NCBI GenBank assembly: GCA_902766325.1
Contig: CACXDF010000304.1
Span: 1-5,498, forward strand
Source of the DNA: an uncultured Eubacteriales bacterium
GTDB lineage: Bacteria > Bacillota > Clostridia > Christensenellales > DTU072
Direction of reading: 5' to 3'
Length of the DNA: 5,498 nt
The stretch's first letter is position 1, and each line of letters begins with the position of its first letter. Made by a program: the position numbers and the translations under genes. The notes below the pieces were generated by a model. It was not told the origin of the DNA and did not search any database. It worked only from the letters and a program-made list of their open reading frames with translations. Positions 1 through 5,498 of this stretch are shown in pieces.

Positions 1-249
1 ATCTTCGGTATATCCTTTTGCAGAAAGATAATCTTTTATATCCTTCTCCGCTTTATCAAGAAGCGCCTCCGCTTTCTCTCTTTCTTCTCCCTTTTTCAAA
101 AGGCGATCCCACCGCAGACTGTTCGCGCTCCGGAGTAGATCGTCGAATATTTCGTCCTCGCGAAGACGGGCGATAAGGTTTTCTCTTTCTTCTCTTTTTT
201 GCGCCGAATCGGCACGGATCACAGCGTACGTTTTTTCTCTGATATTCAT
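1..249 (-). CDS. DnaC/IstB-like replicative helicase loader, N-terminal part only (cut by left window edge)
   Basis: An open frame of 83 codons begins with ATG at 249-247 and continues without a stop to base 1, so only the N-terminus is visible. The residues are charged and helical (starts MNIREKTYAVIRAD, later LRWDRLLKKGEERE and a KDIKDYLSAKGY segment), which resembles the helical N-terminal extension of Bacillota DnaC-like AAA+ loaders ahead of their Cys-rich and P-loop regions. No Walker motif falls inside the window, so the assignment rests on this resemblance and on position directly behind a DnaD-family gene. The start overlaps the upstream stop by one base (TAATG), and a Shine-Dalgarno-like GGGGTGA lies 6 bases upstream, pointing to translational coupling. 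In this family the loader is an ATPase that delivers the hexameric DnaB-type helicase to DNA. Reality of the gene is near certain; the product name is moderately sure. Confidence 0.72.
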   Translation of the reverse strand, partial: MNIREKTYAVIRADSAQKREERENLIARLREDEIFDDLLRSANSLRWDRLLKKGEEREKAEALLDKAEKDIKDYLSAKGYTED

Positions 250-1679
250 TATTCGTCACCCCAATCGTCAAAATTGACAAGCGCGCTTTTGAGCTTTTCT
301 TCCGAAAAATGATGTTGCATATAATCATCCGAATTCGACGGTTTTTTATCCGGTTGCTTCATTGCCGCAAGAACGTCTTCTTTCTTGAATATCTTGCTCG
401 CACGCATTGATCCGAGGGTACGACTGACCAGCTGCAACGGGAACGCCGCGCCGCAGTGGCGATCGGCGACGGCCAGTATCGTCTCCTCGTCGAAGCCCCA
501 TTCGATCCAATTTTTATAACTTTCTCTGTCTCTGTTCGTCACGGCGCCGGCATAACCGCAAGCGTCGTAAACGGCGCGGATCTTCTCGTCGATCTTGACC
601 TGGCGATCGACGTAAGCGTCGATGTCGCTTTCCGTAAAGAGCCCGAGAGCGGCCACCTTATCGACCATGCTTTGCATAACGTCGAGCGTATGCACGTTCC
701 GTAAAAAACAGTATCGCGCCAGGCGCAGAAGCGCGTCGCGCTCGAATCCCTTGGACAGCCACGGCATGACGTATACTTCCACCACGCTGTCGGCGTTGCT
801 GTAATAGATGCCGAGTATTTTGCATATTTCTACGGCGAGATCGCGGATCTTCTCTTTGTTTTCGGTATAAGAAGCGACGTCCGCCGCAGTGATCGCGCCG
901 GCCTTTTTCAGTTCTTCCATATAAAGATCCAGCTTTTCCATCCCGCCTTTTTTCTTACGCGAACGGGCGGCGACGAGCATGGCGTCGAGCGTAAACCCGT
1001 ACTTCGTCCATTTATGATACATCTGTCTGTCGTCGATATCGGCGACCCGTCTTATGCCGAGCGTCTCGAACAATTTTCGGATGCTTTCGTTATTATTCTC
1101 AAGATCGGCGATATGCGCGGCGACCTTTTTTTCGGTCAAAAAGCCCTCTTTCGCCCATGCTCTCGCGGTGTCGCAAACGTGCTTCATGCCCATTTTTTCT
1201 CCGCCGCCGAGATCTTTACAATACTGCATGATAAGCAACATGGCGTTGATCTCGATCTTTTCCGACTCCATCAGTTCCATATACATATTGAGGACGTTCG
1301 GCGTCAAAAACTTTTCCGGATAGATCCGGTACGCTTCTTCCGTAAAGGGTTTGTATTTTTCGGCGTTTAGTTTAACAATAGCCGGTTCGGGTTCCCGAAC
1401 GGATAAATAAGTTACCGAAAACGGCTCTATCGCGGAGAGCTTAACGAGTCCTTTCTTTTCCCAAAACTTAAACCCGGAACGTATTCTTTCTTCGGTGAGT
1501 TGCAATTTGCCGGCGACGTACGATAGTTCGCCTTCGCCTTTGAGCGCGCAGGACAGACCGTACAAATAGATCTTCACGTCCGTCGGGTCGGCGTCGGGAA
1601 GGTACTCCGTGATAAAGACGTCGTCTATCGGGATATACCTTTGTCGAACGAATTCTCCGCTTACTTTTACAAATCCCAT
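249..1679 (-). CDS. DnaD-family replication initiation/primosome protein with an expanded set of C-terminal helical units
   Basis: This is a 476-residue protein. Residues about 15-95 match the DnaD N-terminal winged-helix domain (DDBH1): FITEYLPDADPTDVKIYLYG, then a recognition-helix region with TEERIRSGFKFWEKKGLVKL. Residues about 114-190 are a DDBH2-type unit (LTPNVLNMYMELM, AWAKEGFLT). Three further segments of the same helical pattern follow at about 197-272, 275-358 and 363-440. The tail (441-476) is a polar linker ending in FSEEKLKSALVNFDDW, like the short C-terminal motif of clostridial DnaD proteins. Typical DnaD is about 200-330 residues, so this one is long. ATG 1679 was preferred to an in-frame GTG at 1763 because family similarity begins at MGFVKV, a GGGGA site precedes it, and the extra 28 codons would lie in promoter sequence. 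DnaD proteins remodel DNA and help recruit the helicase-loader complex at origins or restart sites; the overlapping loader gene fits that role. Confidence 0.9.
   Translation of the reverse strand: MGFVKVSGEFVRQRYIPIDDVFITEYLPDADPTDVKIYLYGLSCALKGEGELSYVAGKLQLTEERIRSGFKFWEKKGLVKLSAIEPFSVTYLSVREPEPAIVKLNAEKYKPFTEEAYRIYPEKFLTPNVLNMYMELMESEKIEINAMLLIMQYCKDLGGGEKMGMKHVCDTARAWAKEGFLTEKKVAAHIADLENNNESIRKLFETLGIRRVADIDDRQMYHKWTKYGFTLDAMLVAARSRKKKGGMEKLDLYMEELKKAGAITAADVASYTENKEKIRDLAVEICKILGIYYSNADSVVEVYVMPWLSKGFERDALLRLARYCFLRNVHTLDVMQSMVDKVAALGLFTESDIDAYVDRQVKIDEKIRAVYDACGYAGAVTNRDRESYKNWIEWGFDEETILAVADRHCGAAFPLQLVSRTLGSMRASKIFKKEDVLAAMKQPDKKPSNSDDYMQHHFSEEKLKSALVNFDDWGDE
256..262 (-). promoter_or_regulatory. 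Ribosome binding site for the helicase-loader gene, inside the DnaD-family coding end
   Basis: On the minus strand GGGGTGA lies 6 bases before ATG 249 and within the last codons of the DnaD-family gene. Together with the TAATG overlap this supports reinitiation by ribosomes finishing the upstream gene. Confidence 0.6.
360..1340 (-). repeat. Four successive DDBH2-like protein units inside the DnaD-family gene
   Basis: The region encodes four units of roughly 75-85 residues at protein positions about 114-190, 197-272, 275-358 and 363-440. Each shows the same order: a helix with a Tyr/Trp-rich turn (NMYMELMESEKI; MYHKWTKYGF; VYVMPWLSKGF; YKNWIEWGF), a helix with small residues (AMLLIMQYC; AMLVAARSR; ALLRLARYC; TILAVADRHC), then a helix ending in a turn before a downstream helix (AKEGFLTEKKV; LKKAGAITAADV; VAALGLFTESDI; MRASKIFKKEDV). 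These were aligned by eye. The units are diverged at the residue level, so this is old domain duplication rather than a recent DNA repeat. Confidence 0.7.
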
Positions 1680-1708
1680 AATTTCCCCGAAAAAATGTCG
1701 GTTGCGTA

Positions 1709-1737
1709 TTGCAATCAACTTTTTTGTAGTGTATAAT
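1709..1737 (+). promoter_or_regulatory. Sigma-A type promoter for the Rad50/SbcC-like gene
   Basis: TTGCAA at 1709-1714 matches the -35 consensus at four of six bases, and a perfect TATAAT -10 lies at 1732-1737 after exactly 17 bases. The expected start of transcription is near 1744, giving a 5' leader of about 110 bases before ATG 1854. No terminator-like or recognised riboswitch structure was seen in that leader. Confidence 0.65.
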
Positions 1738-1757
1738 ATTTTATACTGACAAGTATA
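1728..1757. promoter_or_regulatory. Overlapping inverted repeats in the divergent promoter region, possible operator
   Basis: Two dyads share a half-site. AGTGTATAAT (1728-1737) faces ATTTTATACT (1738-1747) with eight of ten positions complementary, and TATACT (1742-1747) faces AGTATA (1752-1757) perfectly across a GACA spacer. The three related half-sites lie between or upon the predicted -10 elements of both promoters, so a bound protein would block both. Some of the symmetry is expected simply because two TA-rich -10 boxes face each other, so an operator is a suggestion only. Confidence 0.35.
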
Positions 1758-1760
1758 GCA
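1752..1760 (-). promoter_or_regulatory. Probable extended -10 promoter for the DnaD-family operon
   Basis: Read on the minus strand, 1760-1752 is TGCTATACT, an extended -10 (TGN plus TATACT, five of six to consensus). No good -35 lies 17-18 bases upstream, which extended -10 promoters tolerate. The predicted start near 1745 gives a leader of about 66 bases. An alternative is TTGTCA at 1752-1747 with TACAAA at 1728-1723 (18-base spacer), weaker at the -10. Either choice overlaps the plus-strand promoter. Confidence 0.45.
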
Positions 1761-1840
1761 CACAATTGCCCTTTGCGCCAGTCATTTCTTAAATTTTTTT
1801 CGGAAACCTGTCGAAGGCGTAAGCGGTGGGCTGACAGAAT

Positions 1841-1845
1841 GGAGG
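1841..1845 (+). promoter_or_regulatory. Ribosome binding site that fixes the start of the Rad50/SbcC-like gene
   Basis: GGAGG lies 8 bases before ATG 1854, a near ideal Bacillota Shine-Dalgarno. The frame is open upstream to a TTG at 1773, but that codon has no comparable site, and family-like sequence begins only at MLIKKLSV. Confidence 0.85.
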
Positions 1846-1853
1846 TTCTTCGT

Positions 1854-4800
1854 ATGTTAATCAAAAAATTGTCCGTGAACGGCATTTTCGACGATCCCGC
1901 TCTTTCGTTCGATTTTACTGCCGCCAAAAAGGCGTTCAGAAAGAAAGACGCGGACTATATCAAGCGCGGACTTTCGTACGCCTTCTTCGGCGATCCCGTC
2001 CTGGCGCACGGAAGCGTAAGCCTCTCCTTCGAAAATAGCGGAGAAGGACTGCTCGTTCGCGATTTTGAGAACAATACGGCCGTTCTGCACCTCACGGACG
2101 AAACTTTGCAGGGCGAAGACGCCGTCAAAGAATACCTTGCTTCCGCTTTGGGAATGGACAAAAAGATGTGGACGACTTTCTTCGCCGCCAAATCCGAAGA
2201 AATGTACGAAAAATCTTTTGAACATACGGCCGATTATTTTACCTCCGTTCTGGCCGGTCTGAACATCGACAGAGAGATCACCGAAAACGCTTTCGAGCGC
2301 TTTAAGGATAAATTGCGCGATTATAAAGAAAAAGACGACGTGCTTGCTTCTTTAGAAAGCGATTACGACGCCGGCGAGATCGCCAAAAAGATCGAAACGG
2401 CCAACGCAGAGATCGAAGATATCGGAAAGAATTGCGCCGCGCTGCGCGACGCCGTCGTTTTGGGAGAAAAAGCGCAGGAAACCGCGGAAAAACTGCATGA
2501 AACGGAAAAAGAATTGGCCTTTCTCAGCGCCGACAGCAAAAAAACGGACGAACTGCGTGAAAAGCTCAAGCAAAGCGACCGCATCAAAGAACAGCTCGTC
2601 GCCGTCCGCAAATCAGCCTCGATCATCAACGAAAACGACGGTTTAAAGCCCGTTATCGAGAGCAAGAAAGAAGAACTTGCCAAAAAAATCAAAGAAGCAG
2701 ACGCGGGCGAACGCGTTATGAAGAAAAAACAGGCCGACTATGTGAAACTCACCGCCACGGTAGAGAGCCTTTATACCGCTCTGAGCGAACTGATCACGGA
2801 AAACGTCTCTTCCGGCAAGTCGGATACTTTTATTCTTCGTCACGTCGATCAGCGGTTTTCCGATCTGGACAAAACGTTGGCCGCGCTTCGCAAAAAGGAA
2901 GAAGGACTGCAAGCGGATCTCGATAAAGCGGAACTCGACGTAGTCGTCTACTCCAAGCAATGCGGTACTGACGCCGTCGTCAAGGCTTTTGAAAAGTTAT
3001 ACGATTTTAACCGCGACCAAATGGATCAATCTTCCGAGCGTTTAAACGCCATCTCCGAGGAAAACGGAGACGACGCGGCGCTCCTCATTGACAGATACCA
3101 CGACGCGGAAAAGAAAAAGGACGAATTGTTCCGTACTTACGTCTTAGCCGATAATCTTTTAAGAGAAACGGAAGCTATCGACGAAAAGATCAACGAAAAC
3201 AACGTTGCCGTCCGCAGTCAGCAGGAGAACCTGGACGCGCTCGAAAACGCGAAACTCACGTTGAACGGTTATCTCGAAAAATGCAATAAGAAGGTCGAAG
3301 CGGCCGACGCGGAGATCTTTAAGCTGAACACGCGCAAGCAGTATTACACCGAGATCGGGGCGTTGGAATACGGCAATCACTGTCCCGTCTGTAATATGCC
3401 CGTCATCGACAAAGCGGATACGTCCGTCGCGATGGCCGAACTGGAAGACGAGATCAAGAAACAAGAAGACGAAATTTCTTCTTATCGTTCCGTCCGCGCC
3501 GAATACGCGGCTAAGCTGGACGAGATCAACGTTCGTATCGGCTCTCTGCGCGCAAAAACGGACACCGGAAGAGGATACGTCGCCAGTCTGCAACAGTCCA
3601 AACTCGCCAAGATCGCCGTTTTGAAAAAGCTGTACGCCTCCGCGGGAGTCGAAACGCAGGACGAACTCATCGCCCTTCTCGAACAAACGGTCAACGAGGT
3701 TTCCAAGGCATCTTCTATCGCCAACGAATTGAAAGGTCTGACCCAATCGACCTTCATCGCCGGCGAAAACGTATCGCACATCGCCGCCCTTATTCAAGAA
3801 CTGAACGGTTTTGACGGCGGAGAACCGATCGCGCAGGGCAGGAACAAACTGCTCGCTTTGGAAAAGCAAGAGAAGCTGGCTCTCGGCACGATCAGCGGCG
3901 TAGGAAAGCAAGCGGAAGGAGACGTCTACGAAGAATTGCGTAAAGCGTTGGAAAGAAGAGACGCCCTGCAAAAGAGCCTTACCGAAGTCCGCGAAAATAT
4001 CATCGCCTGCCAAAGCCGCGCCGCCACCGTGATCGACGGCGACAAAGAACTGAATTACGGACAATTGTGTATTGCTTACGCGGGCAAGCAATATATTTCC
4101 GTCATCGACAGCATCCGCGAAAAAGAAGAAGAAAAGAAAGCGCTCATCAACGAAATATCCGCGCTGAACGGCATTCTCAAAGATAAACGCGCCGAGATCG
4201 AATCGGAAGAAGACGACGTCCGCGGATTGGAAGCGCGTTTTAATAACAACCTCGACTATCTGGAAACGTTGCAGAACGACGGAGAATACGATCTCAAACT
4301 ATTTAAGAACGGAAAGATCTCCAACCTGGAAGAAAAAATTCTATCCGACGGCGAAGCGGACGAGATACGCCGTCAAATCGAAGAATTCGACAAAAAAGAA
4401 CTGCTTTTACAGTCTCGTATGGAGGCTCTTCAAAAAGCCATCGAGTCCGCCGACACGGACGCCGCTCTTATCGAAAAGAAAGAGGCTCTGCCGCGCGCGG
4501 AAGAACTGCTTTCCGAAAAGAAAGAGGCTCTCTCCTGGCTTCTCGGCGAAGCAACGATCGCCAAAACGCTACGCAATAAGAGAAAAGCGCTAACGGACGA
4601 AGCCGAACTTTATCAGGAAAATTATTCTTACCTCGGCCGCGTCTACGACGACGGCGCCGTTATTCTGAAAGACACGGTCAACCACGTTTTGATGAAAGTC
4701 CTGCCCCGCTACGTCGTGGAATGTAAAGGAAGCGGCCTCGTTCTGAAAGACGGCCGCCGCGAAATGACTACGATAAACGACGAAATATATTCCGTACTGC

Positions 4801-4967
4801 TCGTCGCACTGACCGACGCCTTCCGATACGTCGTCAGCGGTATTCTCGACTGTCCCAATATGCAACGCATGGTCGTTCTGAAAGCAAGCTCGGTCGGAGA
4901 CGAGATCAAAAAGAAGCTCGACGACTATGCGAGATCGCATAATATCGTTATTCTTTACGTCAAATAG
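1854..4967 (+). CDS. Rad50/SbcC-like zinc-hook coiled-coil protein with degenerate ATPase motifs (putative pseudo-ATPase)
   Basis: This 1037-residue protein is close to SbcC in length. Residues 1-145 resemble the SbcC N-terminal half-head: MLIKKLSVNGIFDD and LSFDF like the first strands, YIKRGLSYAFFGD like the helix after the P-loop, then SVSLSFE, LLVRDF and a segment ending YFTSVLAGLNID. Two long Lys/Glu-rich coiled coils (about 150-495 and 525-915) flank CPVC at 510-513, the zinc-hook motif, at the midpoint of the chain. Residues about 920-1037 resemble the C-terminal half-head. The catalytic motifs are missing: no GxxGxGKS where the Walker A belongs (22-35 reads TAAKKAFRKKDADY), AAKSEE at the Q-loop, TTINDE (972-977) for TLSGGE, MVVLKASS (1006-1013) for the Walker B, and ILYV (1033-1036) for the H-loop. 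SbcC/Rad50 normally pairs with the SbcD/Mre11 nuclease in DNA end processing; none is visible here. The intact long frame argues for function, perhaps structural DNA tethering (inference). Family assignment is by fold pattern, not close identity. Confidence 0.85.
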   Translation: MLIKKLSVNGIFDDPALSFDFTAAKKAFRKKDADYIKRGLSYAFFGDPVLAHGSVSLSFENSGEGLLVRDFENNTAVLHLTDETLQGEDAVKEYLASALGMDKKMWTTFFAAKSEEMYEKSFEHTADYFTSVLAGLNIDREITENAFERFKDKLRDYKEKDDVLASLESDYDAGEIAKKIETANAEIEDIGKNCAALRDAVVLGEKAQETAEKLHETEKELAFLSADSKKTDELREKLKQSDRIKEQLVAVRKSASIINENDGLKPVIESKKEELAKKIKEADAGERVMKKKQADYVKLTATVESLYTALSELITENVSSGKSDTFILRHVDQRFSDLDKTLAALRKKEEGLQADLDKAELDVVVYSKQCGTDAVVKAFEKLYDFNRDQMDQSSERLNAISEENGDDAALLIDRYHDAEKKKDELFRTYVLADNLLRETEAIDEKINENNVAVRSQQENLDALENAKLTLNGYLEKCNKKVEAADAEIFKLNTRKQYYTEIGALEYGNHCPVCNMPVIDKADTSVAMAELEDEIKKQEDEISSYRSVRAEYAAKLDEINVRIGSLRAKTDTGRGYVASLQQSKLAKIAVLKKLYASAGVETQDELIALLEQTVNEVSKASSIANELKGLTQSTFIAGENVSHIAALIQELNGFDGGEPIAQGRNKLLALEKQEKLALGTISGVGKQAEGDVYEELRKALERRDALQKSLTEVRENIIACQSRAATVIDGDKELNYGQLCIAYAGKQYISVIDSIREKEEEKKALINEISALNGILKDKRAEIESEEDDVRGLEARFNNNLDYLETLQNDGEYDLKLFKNGKISNLEEKILSDGEADEIRRQIEEFDKKELLLQSRMEALQKAIESADTDAALIEKKEALPRAEELLSEKKEALSWLLGEATIAKTLRNKRKALTDEAELYQENYSYLGRVYDDGAVILKDTVNHVLMKVLPRYVVECKGSGLVLKDGRREMTTINDEIYSVLLVALTDAFRYVVSGILDCPNMQRMVVLKASSVGDEIKKKLDDYARSHNIVILYVK
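3381..3392 (+). other. Zinc-hook CxxC motif (CPVC) of the Rad50/SbcC-like protein
   Basis: The codons for Cys510-Pro-Val-Cys513 sit in YGNHCPVCNMPV, between the two coiled-coil arms and almost exactly at the centre of the chain. In Rad50 and SbcC two such hooks from different subunits share one zinc ion. Both cysteines are present with the commonly seen Pro-Val filling, so the dimerisation element appears intact. Confidence 0.85.
4472..4531 (+). repeat. Pair of identical 18-base direct repeats 42 bases apart in the second coiled-coil arm
   Basis: CGAAAAGAAAGAGGCTCT occurs at 4472-4489 and 4514-4531. The 42-base period equals 14 residues, two heptads, giving EKKEAL twice in the coiled coil. 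A small in-frame duplication is the simple explanation. Confidence 0.7.
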
Positions 4968-4973
4968 GATATG

Positions 4974-5498
4974 ATGTTTTTTCAACAATTCGGTTTACTG
5001 TTTTCCAATATGGAATGGTACGTCGTCGTACCGTTCCTTTTGGGCATAATCTTTTTGTTCGTTGAATTTTTGGAACCCGGTTTCGGCGTTTTCGGCATAT
5101 CGGGGATCGCCGGCCTGGTAATTAGCGTTGTCCTTCGCGCCGTCTTTCACAAACCGGAAGACAACGTCGTTATGCAGCTGTTTCAATTCGTTCTGGTCGA
5201 CGCGCTGATTTTGGGGTTATGCTTTCTGCTTCTTTTTATCGCGCAGAAAAAAGGTTGGCTGAAAAAGGGTATCTTCACCGTCGGCACGGCGGTCGATCCG
5301 GATTTCAGCAGCGGTACCGATAATTACAACGAATTACTCGGCAAAGAGGGGGTCGCTCTGACGACTCTGCGCCCTGCCGGAAAAGCGGAGATCGAAGGTG
5401 CTGTTTACGACGTTGTGTCGGCCGACTTTTTGATCGAACAAAACAGTGTTATCGTCGTATCGAACGTCGAAGGCGGAACGATACGCGTCAACAAAAAA
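4974..5498 (+). CDS. NfeD-family membrane protein (C-terminal end cut by right window edge)
   Basis: An open frame of 175 codons runs to the window end without a stop. Hydrophobic segments at about residues 14-32, 37-58 and 68-90 predict three membrane spans. The stretch FVEFLEPGFGVFGISG is the characteristic NfeD glutamate/PGFG.FG.SG signature. After a polar linker, residues about 121-173 form the NfeD OB-fold: LLGKEGVALTTLRPAGKAEI, EGAVYDVVSADFLIEQ, then a final strand pattern. By family comparison few residues should be missing. There is no serine-protease domain, so this is the short NfeD class, which in Bacillota is usually encoded next to a flotillin-like protein (FloA); such a gene may follow outside the window. 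ATG 4974 was chosen because AGGA at 4966-4969 is 4 bases away, versus 1 base for ATG 4971. The 6-base gap after the hook-protein gene suggests co-transcription. Confidence 0.88.
   Translation, partial: MFFQQFGLLFSNMEWYVVVPFLLGIIFLFVEFLEPGFGVFGISGIAGLVISVVLRAVFHKPEDNVVMQLFQFVLVDALILGLCFLLLFIAQKKGWLKKGIFTVGTAVDPDFSSGTDNYNELLGKEGVALTTLRPAGKAEIEGAVYDVVSADFLIEQNSVIVVSNVEGGTIRVNKK

Noticed and set aside
1014..1370. A 118-codon plus-strand frame opposite the DnaD-family gene
   Set aside because: It is antisense to well-supported DnaD-domain sequence, with no convincing ribosome binding site and no recognisable domain.
1680..1763. A 28-residue extension of the DnaD-family protein from GTG 1763
   Set aside because: The stretch carries the promoter elements of both operons, and similarity to DnaD begins at MGFVKV (1679).
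1808..1837. CTGTC/GACAG inverted repeat upstream of the GGAGG site, as a possible leader hairpin
   Set aside because: The stem has only five pairs (six with a wobble) around a 20-base loop, there is no U-tract, and it does not match any riboswitch consensus I know.
1773..1853. A 27-residue N-terminal extension of the hook protein from TTG 1773
   Set aside because: It lacks a Shine-Dalgarno site, its residues do not resemble the family, and ATG 1854 has GGAGG at ideal spacing. It also contains no P-loop that could rescue the missing Walker A.
3159..4091. A 310-codon open frame on the minus strand inside the hook-protein gene
   Set aside because: It lies wholly antisense to a strongly supported coding region. 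Its Phe/Val/Asp-rich translation is what the complement of Lys/Glu-rich coiled-coil codons gives, and no family signature was seen.
1854..4967. The hook gene as a decayed sbcC pseudogene
   Set aside because: There are no internal stops or frameshifts over 1037 codons, the coils and hook are regular, and the start signals are strong. Neutral decay over the time needed to erase all the motifs should have broken the frame.

Overview
The window looks like chromosome of a Bacillota (Clostridia-type) bacterium. A DnaD-domain primosome protein is followed at once by the start of a DnaC/IstB-like helicase-loader gene, an arrangement typical of this phylum. Strong purine-rich Shine-Dalgarno sites, a sigma-A type promoter and an NfeD-family membrane protein agree with this. 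The phylum-level call is inference from gene content; I cannot name a genus.

Layout. Positions 1-249 (minus strand) hold the first 83 codons of a probable helicase loader, cut by the left edge. Positions 249-1679 (minus) hold a 476-residue DnaD-family protein whose stop codon overlaps the loader's start (TAATG), so the two are one translationally coupled operon running left. Positions 1680-1853 are an AT-rich divergent control region with a plus-strand promoter, a probable minus-strand promoter and overlapping inverted repeats. Positions 1854-4967 (plus) hold a 1037-residue coiled-coil protein with the architecture of Rad50/SbcC: a half-head, a long coil, a CPVC zinc hook at the exact middle, a second coil, and another half-head. 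Positions 4974-5498 (plus) hold an NfeD-family membrane protein that begins 6 bases after the preceding stop and runs off the right edge, probably within a few codons of its end.

The most remarkable feature is the Rad50/SbcC-like protein. The fold signatures of both half-heads can be followed, yet every nucleotide-handling motif is replaced: Walker A, Q-loop, the SGGE signature, Walker B and the H-loop. The frame is fully open and has a good ribosome binding site, so this looks like a maintained pseudo-ATPase with a live zinc hook rather than a decaying gene. A second oddity is the DnaD protein, which appears to carry four successive DnaD C-terminal (DDBH2-type) helical units instead of the usual one or two.

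The minus-strand genes probably act together in loading the replicative helicase. The hook protein is divergently expressed from the same control region, with promoters that overlap face to face. A functional link between the two transcription units, or between the hook protein and the NfeD membrane protein, is only suggested by position.
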